Positions 1 to 8,473 are shown, counted from the first letter of the stretch. The stretch is 64,000 nt of DNA from Algoriphagus hitonicola (GCF_900113375.1 NZ_FOPC01000003.1:186001-250000); one strand, 5' to 3'. The notes: generated by a model not told the origin, from the sequence alone. A program made the numbers and translations.

Positions 1-581
1 TCGGATGAGGTAAGCGTTTCTTTTCCTCCCACGGAGGTTCCCCAGATTCCTTTGTTGATGGAATAGGCGGCTTTTTCAAAATTCATGGAAACCCCATGCT
101 TTTTCAAATAGTCGATTTCTTCCTGGCGGGAAAGCTTCAGGTCTCGGATCGGAGTAATAATCTCGATATCAGGAACGATCGTCTGAAAAATCATATCAAA
201 GCGAACCTGATCATTTCCTGCGCCTGTCGAACCATGCGCAACGGCTTTTGCTCCAATGGATTTGGCATACTCCGCAAGTGATTTGGCCTGTAGAATCCGC
301 TCCGCAGAAACGGAAAGGGGATAGGTCTGATTTTTCAGCACATTCCCAAAAACCAGATATTTGATGACTTCCTGATAGTAGGTATCCACCACTTCCAAAA
401 TCTTAAAAGAAGCTATTCCCAGACTCATCGCCCGGTTCTCTACATCCTTCAATTCTTGCTGTGAAAATCCACCAGTATTTACCAAAACCGCATGCACCTC
501 ATATCCCAAGTCCTTAGAAAGGTGCAGGGCACAAAATGTGGTATCCAATCCACCGCTATAGGCTAAAACAACTTTTTTCAT
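1..581 (-). CDS. argG: argininosuccinate synthase, C-terminal part cut off by the window edge
   Basis: Joins citrulline and aspartate with ATP hydrolysis to AMP, the penultimate step of arginine synthesis, in the cytoplasm. Reading the minus strand from the ATG at 581 gives an open frame of about 193 residues to the left edge. It begins MKKVVLAYSGGLDTT, the N-type ATP pyrophosphatase loop of the family, followed by further conserved ArgG segments such as AHGSTGAGNDQVRFD. A complete enzyme is about 400 residues, so half of the gene is missing because the window ends, not because the gene is broken. It starts 19 bases after the stop of the GNAT gene at 601-1284 and is probably co-transcribed with it. 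In Bacteroidota this pair usually opens a cluster with argC, argD, an N-succinylornithine transcarbamylase-type argF, argB and argE; those genes would lie to the left, which cannot be seen here. Confidence 0.95.
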   Translation of the reverse strand, partial: MKKVVLAYSGGLDTTFCALHLSKDLGYEVHAVLVNTGGFSQQELKDVENRAMSLGIASFKILEVVDTYYQEVIKYLVFGNVLKNQTYPLSVSAERILQAKSLAEYAKSIGAKAVAHGSTGAGNDQVRFDMIFQTIVPDIEIITPIRDLKLSRQEEIDYLKKHGVSMNFEKAAYSINKGIWGTSVGGKETLTSS

Positions 582-600
582 CTTTACTGTTTTTTATCTG

Positions 601-1284
601 TTAAAAGAAAATGCTGGAAATCGAATCCTTTGATTTGTTCAATTTAAGCATTACATATTTTTTGAGTCTGACCCAGCGGTCAAACAGTTTGAGTTCTTTT
701 TTGAAATCCTCTCGCAAGGCTAGGTCCTCGATTTGCTTCTTTTTGGCATGTGGATCATAGAGCATCGCTGTACAGAGACAATTCTGTCGGTTTTTTGACA
801 TCAAAATCTCATAATTGACACAGCTCTGGCAGCCTTTCCAGAATTCATTATCATCGGTGAGATCTGAATAGGAAACCGGGATATAACCGAGCTCAGAGTT
901 AATTTTCATTACCGCTGCTCCCGTGGTGAGTCCGAAGATTTTGGAATCAGGATATTTGAGTCGGCTAAGTTTGAATATTTCGCGCTTGATTTTTCTGGCA
1001 AGACCGTATTTTCTAAACTGAGGTGCGACAATCAGACCTGAGTTAGCCACATATTTGCCGTGTCCCCAAGCTTCGATGTAGCAAAAACCTGCCCATTCAC
1101 CAGATTCGGTGAGGGCAATCACTGCTTTGCCTTCTTCCATTTTGGTCTCGACATAGGCGGGTGACCGCTTGGCTATGCCTGTACCTCTGGCTTTGGCAGA
1201 ATTGGCCATTTCCTCAGTGATAATCTCAGCATAAGACTTATGAGCGGCGTTGGCAACAAGAATTTTAAAGGAAATATCTTCCAT
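601..1284 (-). CDS. GNAT-family N-acyltransferase heading the arginine operon
   Basis: 227-residue acyltransferase with the GNAT core in its first half: the stretch around residues 85-105 (GLIVAPQFRKYGLARKIKRE) is the acetyl-CoA pyrophosphate-binding loop, of R/Q-x-x-G-x-G/A form. A cysteine-containing segment follows (WKGCQSCVNYEI near 150, NCLCTAM near 168), and the C-terminus is basic. The ATG at 1284 is the only plausible start. It lies directly upstream of argG with a 19-base gap, the usual Bacteroidota arrangement, so the likely role is acylation of an arginine precursor (N-acetyl- or N-succinylglutamate formation, an ArgA substitute). The acyl donor is inferred from context, not visible in the sequence. 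Two inverted repeats upstream may be operators. Confidence 0.75.
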   Translation of the reverse strand: MEDISFKILVANAAHKSYAEIITEEMANSAKARGTGIAKRSPAYVETKMEEGKAVIALTESGEWAGFCYIEAWGHGKYVANSGLIVAPQFRKYGLARKIKREIFKLSRLKYPDSKIFGLTTGAAVMKINSELGYIPVSYSDLTDDNEFWKGCQSCVNYEILMSKNRQNCLCTAMLYDPHAKKKQIEDLALREDFKKELKLFDRWVRLKKYVMLKLNKSKDSISSIFF

Positions 1285-1302
1285 CTAAGGTGAAAGTATT
1301 TA

Positions 1303-1318
1303 TACCCTTAAAAGGGTA
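1303..1318. promoter_or_regulatory. inverted repeat TACCCTT-AA-AAGGGTA, candidate operator
   Basis: Perfect 7-base arms around an AA centre, 19-34 bases upstream of the GNAT start codon. It is too A/T-rich and lacks a T-run on the minus strand in the right place for a terminator. The position suits a repressor site for the arginine operon. The binding protein is unknown. Confidence 0.35.
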
Positions 1319-1388
1319 GGATTAGAAACTGATTGAAGAGGAAGGTTAATTCGAAACAGTCTTCCACGTGGGAAAACAAAATAAAATA

Positions 1389-1403
1389 TAGGGTCAAACC
1401 CTA
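1389..1403. promoter_or_regulatory. inverted repeat TAGGGT-CAA-ACCCTA, candidate second operator
   Basis: Perfect 6-base arms with a 3-base spacer, about 105 bases upstream of the GNAT start. It shares the GGGT/ACCC core with the repeat at 1303-1318 but with the arm order reversed, which hints at a pair of sites for one regulator. Confidence 0.3.
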
Positions 1404-1666
1404 AAAGAAAACGTCTGCCTCCTCAATGGAGAAAAAAGTGGCATAGCAATAAATCCCACGAGAAACGCATTCGAGTGGTTGAAGTCTTGAGCTATGTTTG
1501 CTTTGGTTTTCATTTTGCAGGCACAAAGTTGAATCCTTTGAAATGGAATTGCAAGAAAATTTTTCAAAAATTTAAAAATTCTTGAATTTCCTTATAGTTA
1601 ACTCAATAATTCAACCTTAAATTCCCATAAATACATTTAAACCAAAGAAAATTTGGCAAAAATCAA

Positions 1667-2920
1667 TCAACTTTTATTGGCTGAAAGAGTTTTTAGCGCA
1701 TGGACAAATTGATCGAGTTCCTCAGTATTGGTGTACACATTGGGTGTGATCCGACAGCCTCTGACCCCCGCACCATCGATGGCTACGGTGAATATTTGAT
1801 GTTCATCCATTAGTTTTTTAGCCAAATCTGCAGGTGCCATATTTTCAATTCCTACATTGGCAATGGCACAAGATCGGAGGGGATCTTGGGGAGTATTTAA
1901 GACAATACCAGGAAGGTCTCTAACTTGATCGGACCAGTATTTTTGGATAAACCGCAGTCGATCTTCCTTTCTTTTTCCACCGATTTTATTATAAAAATCA
2001 ATTGCATGAATCACCGCCAAATCCGTCGAAACGGGATGCGTGCCGGTATGATTAAGATTGTAAATTCCTTTTTTATCCAGTTCATAGGGAGCCAATAACG
2101 GTTTGATTTTCTCGGCTTTTCCCTCCTTCACATACAATAATCCAGCACCAAGAGGGACACTCAACCATTTATGCAAACTTGAGCCATAATAATCACAGTT
2201 GAGATCAGTCATCGAAAATTGAAAATGTCCCACCGCATGTGCACCGTCAACCATCACTTCCACTCCGTGGCGATGCGCCATGTTGCAGATTTTGCGAACT
2301 GGAAGGATATGCCCCGTAATATTTACCATGTGGGGAACCATCATCAGTTTGGTTTTTTCAGTGATGGCGTTTTCATAAACCGCAACGATTTCCTCATCAT
2401 TTTTAGGATGTAGTGGAATGTCAATCCGATCTTGCCGCACTCCATGGCGCCTACTGATCAGCTCAAACATATTGAGCATGCTTCCATAATCTTGATTGGA
2501 CATGATGGCCTCGTCACCTTTTTGCCAAGGGTAGCCCGAAATGATCAAATCCAACGACTCTGTGGTGTTTCTCGTGATGGCAATTTCTTCCGGTTTAGCT
2601 CCCACTAATTCGGCAAGAGCATGAGCACTTTTTTCCTTGTTTTCCCACTGTACTGTGCGCATGTAGTGGGAACCCTGAAAATTGACCTTTCGGATATCTT
2701 CCAAGTATTTTTCTAAGGTTTCCTCTGGAAGAAAACAGTAATAGCCATTTTCCAAATTAATGTAGTCCGACTTGAGCTTATATGCAGCACGAATTTGATC
2801 CCAGATATCATCGGAATCAAAATCCAGCTCGAAAATGCTTTTTGCCGCGGATTTCCCGATAATAGAACCCGAAGAAAATCCCAAAAATGTCAGGGCCTTA
2901 AGAAATGTGCGCTTATTCAT
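1667..2920 (-). CDS. exported class V aminotransferase (isopenicillin-N epimerase-like)
   Basis: PLP-dependent enzyme of the class V aminotransferase family, which includes cysteine desulfurases, isopenicillin-N epimerases and kynureninase-like enzymes. The conserved VDGAHAVG segment (residues 224-231, D225 contacting the PLP ring nitrogen) and the Schiff-base lysine K251 in SSLHKWL are visible. The N-terminus MNKRTFLKALTFLGFSSG is hydrophobic after a KR pair and looks like a signal or weak Tat-type leader, so the enzyme is probably periplasmic. Length 417 residues is normal for the family. The zinc ribbon gene upstream ends 12 bases before this start and may be co-transcribed. The substrate cannot be told from sequence. 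Confidence 0.85.
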   Translation of the reverse strand: MNKRTFLKALTFLGFSSGSIIGKSAAKSIFELDFDSDDIWDQIRAAYKLKSDYINLENGYYCFLPEETLEKYLEDIRKVNFQGSHYMRTVQWENKEKSAHALAELVGAKPEEIAITRNTTESLDLIISGYPWQKGDEAIMSNQDYGSMLNMFELISRRHGVRQDRIDIPLHPKNDEEIVAVYENAITEKTKLMMVPHMVNITGHILPVRKICNMAHRHGVEVMVDGAHAVGHFQFSMTDLNCDYYGSSLHKWLSVPLGAGLLYVKEGKAEKIKPLLAPYELDKKGIYNLNHTGTHPVSTDLAVIHAIDFYNKIGGKRKEDRLRFIQKYWSDQVRDLPGIVLNTPQDPLRSCAIANVGIENMAPADLAKKLMDEHQIFTVAIDGAGVRGCRITPNVYTNTEELDQFVHALKTLSANKS

Positions 2921-2932
2921 CGTGATAGCGTT

Positions 2933-3127
2933 TTACAGCGTGTAAGAAATTAGCCAAACGATCAGCAGAAAAATGGCTACATAGGTAATCCACGGTGACC
3001 GTTTTGGGAATTCAAACTGACAAATGGGGCAGATTTCCGCCTTTTCGTCGATCTCCATGGCGCAGGAAGGACATTCTTTAGTTTTCAATTTTGGCTGAAC
3101 TCTTTTGGTGAAAAACCGATTTCTCAC
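2933..3127 (-). CDS. small zinc-ribbon protein with one membrane segment
   Basis: 64 residues with two CxxC pairs (C19/C22 and C33/C36) forming a zinc ribbon, then one hydrophobic helix at about 45-63 at the C-terminus. The start is a GTG at 3127; the nearby ATG at 3129 is in another frame. It sits 12 bases upstream of the aminotransferase gene on the same strand and diverges from the DsbA-family gene at 3147, with only 19 bases between the two starts. The topology suggests a cytoplasmic ribbon anchored in the inner membrane. Function unknown. Confidence 0.7.
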   Translation of the reverse strand: MRNRFFTKRVQPKLKTKECPSCAMEIDEKAEICPICQFEFPKRSPWITYVAIFLLIVWLISYTL

Positions 3128-3146
3128 ATAAGTAAATGAAAAGTAT

Positions 3147-3854
3147 ATGAAAATCGAAATTTGGTCGGACGTAGTTTGTCCTTTTTGTTATATCGGGAAG
3201 CGAAAATTAGAAAAAGCCCTCGAGAAATTTCCTCAACGGGATCAGGTAGAAATCGAATGGAAGAGCTTTCAGCTTAATCCCGATCAACAAACAAATCCCA
3301 ATATCAGCACGATTGAGCATTTGGCTCAGTCCAAAGGTTGGTCCCTGCAGCAAACAAGGCAAATCTCGGCGCAGGTTAGTGAAATGGCCAAAGAACAAGG
3401 TTTACATTTTGATTATGAAAATGCCGTAGTCGCCAATACCAAAAATGCGCATCGTCTCATTCATCTTGCCAAATCCGTAGGAAAAGGAGGGGAGATGAAA
3501 GAGCGACTGCTAAAAGCCTATTTTACAGAAGGTAAAAATGTAGATGATTCTGATACCTTAGTCCAATTGGCGGAAGAGGTAGGTTTAGCTGGGGAAAAAG
3601 TGAAAGCTTTGCTTCAAAGCAACCAATATGAAGATGCTGTAGATCAGGATATTTATGAATCCAGATTGATCGGAGTGAAAGGCGTTCCATTTTTTGTGTT
3701 GGATCGAAAATTCGGAATTTCGGGAGCGCAACCAGATGAGGTTTTTGAGCAAACTTTAGCAAACGCTTGGACTGAGTTTGAAAAAAATATCCCCGCTTTG
3801 GACATTGCATCCAGCGAAAATGGGGAAAGCTGTGAAGTGGACGGGAATTGTTAA
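3147..3854 (+). CDS. DsbA-family oxidoreductase, FrnE-like
   Basis: 235-residue thioredoxin-fold protein of the FrnE/2-hydroxychromene-2-carboxylate isomerase-like branch of DsbA. The redox motif is C11-P-F-C14 at the end of the first strand (WSDVVCPFCYIGKRK), and the cis-proline loop is GVKGVPFFVLDRKF near residue 180. A helical insert lies between. No signal peptide is present, so this is a cytoplasmic thiol oxidoreductase, in keeping with FrnE proteins. A C-terminal pair of cysteines (CEVDGNC) may add a resolving disulfide. A terminator hairpin follows at 3871. Confidence 0.88.
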   Translation: MKIEIWSDVVCPFCYIGKRKLEKALEKFPQRDQVEIEWKSFQLNPDQQTNPNISTIEHLAQSKGWSLQQTRQISAQVSEMAKEQGLHFDYENAVVANTKNAHRLIHLAKSVGKGGEMKERLLKAYFTEGKNVDDSDTLVQLAEEVGLAGEKVKALLQSNQYEDAVDQDIYESRLIGVKGVPFFVLDRKFGISGAQPDEVFEQTLANAWTEFEKNIPALDIASSENGESCEVDGNC

Positions 3855-3870
3855 TCAGTTGGATGACAGG

Positions 3871-3920
3871 AGACCGAAGACTGAAGTAAGGAAAAACTTC
3901 TTGTCTTCGGTCTTTTGCTT
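3871..3920 (+). terminator. terminator hairpin after the FrnE-like gene
   Basis: Arms AGACCGAAGAC (3871-3881) and GTCTTCGGTCT (3903-3913) pair perfectly over 11 bases. The loop contains a further GAAGT/ACTTC pairing, and a T-rich tract follows (TTTTGCTTTTT). It lies between convergent genes and overlaps the very end of the gluconolactonase gene. Confidence 0.75.
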
Positions 3921-3921
3921 T

Positions 3922-4836
3922 TTACCAAACTCCTCTGGTTTTCATTTTAAGGGTGTAGACGGCATCCATCGCCGTGATAAAGAGTGTTTTGCGATCCAAA
4001 GCTCCGAATGTCACATTTGCAGTCCAATCCGCAGGCACCGGAATATGCGCAATTTTATCACCCCGGGAATTGAACACTGTGACTCCATCTCCAGTCAAAT
4101 AGACATTTCCACGGTTATCAATGGTCATCCCATCTGAGCCCATTTCACAGAAAAGTTCTTTATTGATCAGATAGCCATCTTCACGGATTTCGTATTTGTA
4201 GGTTTTTCCAGCACCGATATCTGCTACATAGAGGTATTTGCCGTCTGGTGTACCAATGATTCCATTGGGCTTTTCAAGGTCTTCTGCTACACGAAAAAGC
4301 TCCGCGCCATCTTCTGAGAGAAAATAGACGTGTTCGCCATCTTGCTCCAATTCATCACTTCGAATTCCTTCCCAATAGGGTCGGGGATACAAAGGATCGG
4401 TGAAATACATACCGCCTTTTGGGCGAACCCATACATCATTTGGACCATTTAGTTTTTTTCTTCTAAAAGCTGACACCAACACTTCCTCTTTGCCATCCTG
4501 ATCGATCGCCCAAAGCTGATTCTGCTCATCCGCACAGGAAATCAAGGTTCCATCAAGTGTGAAAAACATACCGTTTGAGCGCCCGGCATCTTCCTTGAAC
4601 ACGGTTACCTCATTGTTGATCGCATTCCATTTATGAATCCGGTTATTGGGCTGGTCGGTAAAATAAACATCCCCAACCCGGCTGACTGCGGGGCCTTCGG
4701 TAAATTTAAATCCATCCTGGACCAAGGTTAATTCTGCTCCTTTTTCAACTATTTTCTTTTTGTCTTCGATCTGTGCCATAAGTAAATAAGAAGGAGTGGC
4801 CGCAAAAAGCAGCACGAGTGACCATTTGAGTTTCAT
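3922..4836 (-). CDS. SMP-30/gluconolactonase-family periplasmic lactonase
   Basis: 304 residues with an N-terminal signal peptide (MKLKWSLVLLFAATPSYLLMA, cleavage near 21), then a six-bladed SMP-30/LRE propeller. Visible family motifs are FTEGPAVSRVGDVYFTD (metal-binding Glu after the FTEGP turn), LNGPNDVWVRPKGGMYFTDP (Asn-Asp pair), KPNGIIGTPDGKYLYVAD and GSDGMTIDNRGNVYLT. These enzymes hydrolyse sugar lactones with Ca or Zn. It precedes the propeller gene at 4845 on the strand map with 8 bases between them, so transcription probably runs 5741 to 3922 as one unit. Substrate unknown. Confidence 0.88.
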   Translation of the reverse strand: MKLKWSLVLLFAATPSYLLMAQIEDKKKIVEKGAELTLVQDGFKFTEGPAVSRVGDVYFTDQPNNRIHKWNAINNEVTVFKEDAGRSNGMFFTLDGTLISCADEQNQLWAIDQDGKEEVLVSAFRRKKLNGPNDVWVRPKGGMYFTDPLYPRPYWEGIRSDELEQDGEHVYFLSEDGAELFRVAEDLEKPNGIIGTPDGKYLYVADIGAGKTYKYEIREDGYLINKELFCEMGSDGMTIDNRGNVYLTGDGVTVFNSRGDKIAHIPVPADWTANVTFGALDRKTLFITAMDAVYTLKMKTRGVW

Positions 4837-4844
4837 ATAGGTTA

Positions 4845-5741
4845 TTATTTTCTTTCCATTGCAAAAACCAGCACCTGCTGGTCCGGACTGTAAGCTATGC
4901 GACTAATATTTTGATGTGTATCCGCAGAAATACTCCCCAGTAACTTCCAGTTTTTTTCATTCCACTTCCGAAGATAAAAAGAATTTCCCCGAGCCATCAG
5001 CAGTGTATTCTTATCGAGCCAAATGAAATCCTGTGATCCGGGCAAACCCAGCCCGAAAGTGAGCGTCTGGTCTTTGACAAAATCAAAGGATTTCAATTCG
5101 TACGCTTCACCATCCGGAAACTCCAGAGCTGTATCCTGATCAAAATAAGTGATTTGTTCCGTCTTTGGGCGTTTGTGGATAGATCTTCCTACATTTTGAT
5201 CGATTGTCAAGAGGTCATTTCTACCTCTGGCGTAGATTAAAGAATTGGGGTCGCCCAGCACAAACATCGCCGCTTTATTGTCATACCAATCGTAGTAACC
5301 AACCGGCTCGATATCATCGTAAAGAAGTTCAGGTTCTTCAAAATTGGTCGGATAAAGCCACAGTCGCTGCTTTCCATCAGGTTCGACCACTACCGCTGAA
5401 ATATATTGACCACAATCGGTTATCGTCGGGGAAAACTCACTTCTGTCTGCGGTCTTACTTAAGTTGGTAAATTTTCCATTTTCAAAATTGTAAACGATAA
5501 TATCATGGTTTCCTTTTTTATCCGCAGCAGAAAACACCACCTGACTTTCATTGATGAAGGACGGTTGATTGTCATATTCCTCACGGTCTGTCAGGGCTTT
5601 TTCCGTTCCAGGAATCAATTGGATCCGAGCACCTTTCCCCTGAACCTGAACGGTCCACAAATCAAACGAAGTCTGTGCAAGGAGAAAAGAATGGCTGATA
5701 AAATAGGTAAGAATTAAGAGGGTGATTTTATTCTTTTGCAT
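4845..5741 (-). CDS. exported WD40-like (TolB-type) beta-propeller protein
   Basis: 298 residues. I place the start at the ATG at 5741 because the protein then begins with a signal peptide (MQKNKITLLILTYFISHSFLLAQ); the longer frame to 5906 adds 55 residues with no signal and would run across the start of the divergent gene. The body has PD40-type blades (DNQPSFINESQVVFSAADKKG, EFSPTITDCGQYISAVV, SRIAYSPDQQVLVFA). Such propellers usually bind proteins or glycans in the periplasm. It lies just upstream of the gluconolactonase gene on the same strand. No catalytic motif is visible. Confidence 0.75.
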   Translation of the reverse strand: MQKNKITLLILTYFISHSFLLAQTSFDLWTVQVQGKGARIQLIPGTEKALTDREEYDNQPSFINESQVVFSAADKKGNHDIIVYNFENGKFTNLSKTADRSEFSPTITDCGQYISAVVVEPDGKQRLWLYPTNFEEPELLYDDIEPVGYYDWYDNKAAMFVLGDPNSLIYARGRNDLLTIDQNVGRSIHKRPKTEQITYFDQDTALEFPDGEAYELKSFDFVKDQTLTFGLGLPGSQDFIWLDKNTLLMARGNSFYLRKWNEKNWKLLGSISADTHQNISRIAYSPDQQVLVFAMERK

Positions 5742-5791
5742 ACAATTCTTGGGCTTCGGCAACCAAATTACAAAATGCCAGTTAGAATGCT

Positions 5792-6874
5792 GTGGATAAA
5801 TTAAAGCTTTATACAAATTCGACATTTGATCGGTTGAGAAATCAAGTTGATCCCTTGGCTGATGATGCCGTATTGGCACTGGTAAGCCGTTCCCAGTGGG
5901 CCGCAACCATTAATTTGTGGGAAAGCATTCCAGAAAATTTCCCTGTTGAATTTCCGCCTGCTATCAAAGATTTTTTTCAATTCTACCTTGACCTCTATGA
6001 TAAGGGGCCTGAAAAAACACTAAAAACTGGGCAGGACTTCTTTTCCCGGGAAGGGGACATTTACCTTGGTTTGTTAGGATTTTATTCACTCCCATATTGC
6101 TATGCATTTGGAGATGGGGCAGAGGTTTTGGTTCGATCAGAGCGAATCGTCAATCAAATCGGACAGCGGCTTTCGGAAACCGGTACTTTTGTTCTGGACA
6201 TTTTCAAGCCTGGTGCTTTTGTGACTGACAAATCCCCTTTTTTGACCTGTGCCAAAGTCCGCCTTATTCATGCATTTAGTCGCTACTTTATCAATCAATT
6301 TGCCAAAGATTGGAATCCGGATTTTGGCAAACCCATCAATCAGGAAGATTTGATTGGGACTAATTTGGCTTTCAGTTTTATTGTTCTTCGGGGTTTGATC
6401 AAACTTGGAAAACCGATCAATTCGGATCAGATAGAACAACTGCTTGCGTATTGGAAATGGATAGGGAAATTGATGGGAGTGGAAACGGACTATTGGCCAA
6501 ATACCGCAAAAGAAGCTTTCGAATTGGATAAATTGATTCGGAAAAGACACTTACGAAAGTCAGAAGCTGGAATCCGGCTTATTTCTGCTTTGAGAGGATA
6601 CTATCGGAGCACCATTCCTGAACCGCTTCTCAGCCGCCAAGTAGATGACATTTTTTACTTCTTTATGGGAAAAGAAGTTTCGGCTGCACTGAATATCCCT
6701 CTCAATAGAGAAATCCCTAGGGAGATCTTGAATTTGATTTTTAAATTTTCCGGGTGGAAAACCTATGGAAACTCCAAAAGCCATCAATCCATCCAAAGAA
6801 TGATGGAAAGTCAGCAACTCGAACAATTTGGATCTTTAATGAAAATCAGTTTGCCTGTAATAAAGCGTTCGTAA
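5792..6874 (+). CDS. MpaB/DUF2236-family oxygenase-like protein
   Basis: 360 residues of the DUF2236 family, which includes the heme-containing MpaB and latex-clearing protein Lcp oxygenases. The segment CAKVRLIHAFSRYFINQ (near residues 150-166) carries the conserved His-centred R-x-x-H motif that supplies the axial heme ligand in the family, followed by the conserved NQEDLIGTNLAFSF stretch. The start is GTG at 5792; no in-frame ATG exists nearby. No signal peptide or membrane helix is apparent. It diverges from the propeller gene with about 50 bases between starts. The natural substrate in Bacteroidota is unknown. Confidence 0.75.
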   Translation: MDKLKLYTNSTFDRLRNQVDPLADDAVLALVSRSQWAATINLWESIPENFPVEFPPAIKDFFQFYLDLYDKGPEKTLKTGQDFFSREGDIYLGLLGFYSLPYCYAFGDGAEVLVRSERIVNQIGQRLSETGTFVLDIFKPGAFVTDKSPFLTCAKVRLIHAFSRYFINQFAKDWNPDFGKPINQEDLIGTNLAFSFIVLRGLIKLGKPINSDQIEQLLAYWKWIGKLMGVETDYWPNTAKEAFELDKLIRKRHLRKSEAGIRLISALRGYYRSTIPEPLLSRQVDDIFYFFMGKEVSAALNIPLNREIPREILNLIFKFSGWKTYGNSKSHQSIQRMMESQQLEQFGSLMKISLPVIKRS

Positions 6875-6983
6875 TCGGACATAATTTTGTACGCTAACTA
6901 AACAAGTCTAAAAGTCATATCTGCATTTAAAGCTGAATTAAGCACTATTTGTCTGCTGGCATCCTTTTCGTACTTTTCCTGGC

Positions 6984-7289
6984 ATGAAAGCAATCAAACG
7001 CTGGATCAGTAAATTACCCTTGGAACTGCTCTTTTGGATAGGAAGCATCATCGGGATTCTAATGATTGATCCGGCTCAGGGTTCACATTTCAGTCTTTGT
7101 CCTTTAGATCAACTGGGTATCGACTGGTGCCCCGGATGTGGTTTGGGAAGGTCAATGAATTTGCTGGCCCGAGGAGAGTTTCAAGCCTCATGGGAAATGC
7201 ATCCACTGGCTTCCTTTGCCTATCTGGTGATTCTTTCACGAATATGGAATTTAATCAGCAACCTAAAAACAACACACAATTATGGCTAA
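6984..7289 (+). CDS. DUF2752 membrane protein
   Basis: 101 residues with the DUF2752 signature DWCPGCGLGRSMNLLARGEFQASWEMHPLA (quoted here in part: WCPGCGLGRS) between two hydrophobic helices at about 13-30 and 77-95. The two cysteines of CPGCG may bind metal or form a disulfide. It overlaps the next gene (TM2 protein) by 8 bases, indicating translational coupling. DUF2752/TM2 pairs are common in Bacteroidota. Function unknown. Confidence 0.8.
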   Translation: MKAIKRWISKLPLELLFWIGSIIGILMIDPAQGSHFSLCPLDQLGIDWCPGCGLGRSMNLLARGEFQASWEMHPLASFAYLVILSRIWNLISNLKTTHNYG

Positions 7290-7665
7290 TGTATTGAGAC
7301 ATCTTCCGGAACTGGAAGGAATGGAACTGGGCTACATCCAGGGATTAATGAAAAACATGGATGAGGATCAGGCTTCCTTATTTGCGCAGGTTTATCGAGC
7401 TAGAAGAAAAGACGCACAAATGATTCTAATCTTGACCTTGATCGGTTTCTTTGGATTTGCAGGTTTGCATCGATTTATTCTCGGACAGATCGGTTTGGGT
7501 ATCCTTTATATTTTGACTGTCGGTCTTTGTTTTATCGGTACCATCGTGGATTTGGTCAATTACAAAAGCCTTGCCTACGAATACAATATCAAAATGGCTC
7601 ATGAAACCTTGGCCATGCTGAGCAATAATATGCCTACGACTAATGGTCAAGGCACTGAAGTCTAA
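7282..7665 (+). CDS. TM2-domain membrane protein
   Basis: 127 residues. The TM2 domain occupies about residues 45-95: a helix ending in FFGFAGLHRFILG, a short turn, and a second helix (ILYILTVGLCFIGTIVDLV). A soluble helical N-terminus of about 45 residues precedes it. The start overlaps the end of the DUF2752 gene by 8 bases. TM2 proteins are small inner-membrane proteins of unknown biochemical role. A strong terminator follows at 7685. Confidence 0.85.
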   Translation: MANVLRHLPELEGMELGYIQGLMKNMDEDQASLFAQVYRARRKDAQMILILTLIGFFGFAGLHRFILGQIGLGILYILTVGLCFIGTIVDLVNYKSLAYEYNIKMAHETLAMLSNNMPTTNGQGTEV

Positions 7666-7684
7666 TCTTAACAAACCACCAATT

Positions 7685-7711
7685 AAAGCCTCGGAAATCC
7701 GGGGCTTTTTT
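7685..7711 (+). terminator. terminator between convergent genes
   Basis: AAAGCCTCGG (7685-7694), loop AAAT, CCGGGGCTTT (7699-7708), then a run of T. One pair is a U-G wobble. It ends the DUF2752/TM2 unit and, because A residues flank it on the left, may also stop the convergent gene that ends at 7714. Confidence 0.8.
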
Positions 7712-7713
7712 AT

Positions 7714-8424
7714 TTACCAATTGTCCTCTTGATCATTTTTGGGGATTTCTTTGAATTCTAAATTTTCAACTAATTTCTCGCCTATTTCCGAAACCAATAA
7801 ATGTGAACTGAAAAGAACCTTGGACAAGTCCTGAAGCTCTTCATAGGAAGCCTGATTGAAGTGTACAGGGAGCGGTAGCAGAGATTTTGACTGCTGTTCA
7901 AAAGGAGGAGGAGTGTCTGATTGGAAAAAGTATGGCCAGAGTGTTTTAGAACAGGCAATGCCCCATCGATGAATAGGAAAGGCGGTCTGATAATAATTTA
8001 GACGTTCGTTTATTTCTTCAAAAAAACGCTCCGTTTCTTCCAGCCTGATTCGTGAACCTGCCCGTGACTTTCCTTTGGTTTTTAGATGTTTGATCTGGGA
8101 TTTTCCTTGTTTTTTCCGAACCATATAGGCTCGGATTACTTTATGGTCGAGTAGATTCTCTCCGTGAAAATACCCACAGACCGCATGACCCGACCGAATG
8201 GCAACTACCCCCAAATGAAAGTCCTCAATGGGCTCAAGCTTTTGATCAGTTGTCCACTCATAATGCCAGGGTAAAAAAAGCTTAGCGATTTGAATTCCAT
8301 CCATTTCAGCTACCAATTGATGCTTTTCTGAATTATAGGACCATTCCCATCTGGAGCTTTTGGCAGAGTTAATGAACTGAAAGGTTTGGGATAAATCAAG
8401 CGATCGTGTATTGGGTATTTTCAT
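7714..8424 (-). CDS. candidate bacteroidetal VLRF1-type (Vms1-like) release-factor protein
   Basis: 236 residues. The central basic segment (about residues 108-128: QGKSQIKHLKTKGKSRAGSR) followed by an acidic helix (EETERFFEEINERL) resembles the Bacteroidota branch of the VLRF1 domain, the eRF1-like fold known from eukaryotic Vms1/ANKZF1, which releases nascent chains from stalled ribosomes. There is no GGQ tripeptide; the KGKSRAGSRIR loop would be in its place. The N-terminal half is beta-rich (HLGVVAIRSGHAVCGYFHGENL) as expected for the fold. The assignment is from memory of family motifs and is moderate. Its start faces the HEAT-like gene at 8474, leaving about 50 bases between divergent starts. 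Confidence 0.5.
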   Translation of the reverse strand: MKIPNTRSLDLSQTFQFINSAKSSRWEWSYNSEKHQLVAEMDGIQIAKLFLPWHYEWTTDQKLEPIEDFHLGVVAIRSGHAVCGYFHGENLLDHKVIRAYMVRKKQGKSQIKHLKTKGKSRAGSRIRLEETERFFEEINERLNYYQTAFPIHRWGIACSKTLWPYFFQSDTPPPFEQQSKSLLPLPVHFNQASYEELQDLSKVLFSSHLLVSEIGEKLVENLEFKEIPKNDQEDNW

Positions 8425-8473
8425 GCAAAGCCGATTTTATTGGCCTATATTTGTGCAAAATAACCAAAAAATC

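Larger units (their letters stand above)
1285..1666. other. 382-base intergenic region upstream of the arginine operon
   Basis: No convincing ORF or RNA gene. The gene on the left starts leftward at 1284 and the gene on the right ends at 1667, so this region should carry the promoter of the arginine operon on the minus strand. It holds two related inverted repeats (1303-1318 and 1389-1403, listed separately). The rest is A/T-rich and shows nothing I recognise. I see no obvious terminator for the aminotransferase gene. Confidence 0.5.

Noticed and set aside
5742..5906. Longer N-terminus for the beta-propeller protein
   Set aside because: It removes the signal peptide from the N-terminus and would overlap the start of the divergent gene.
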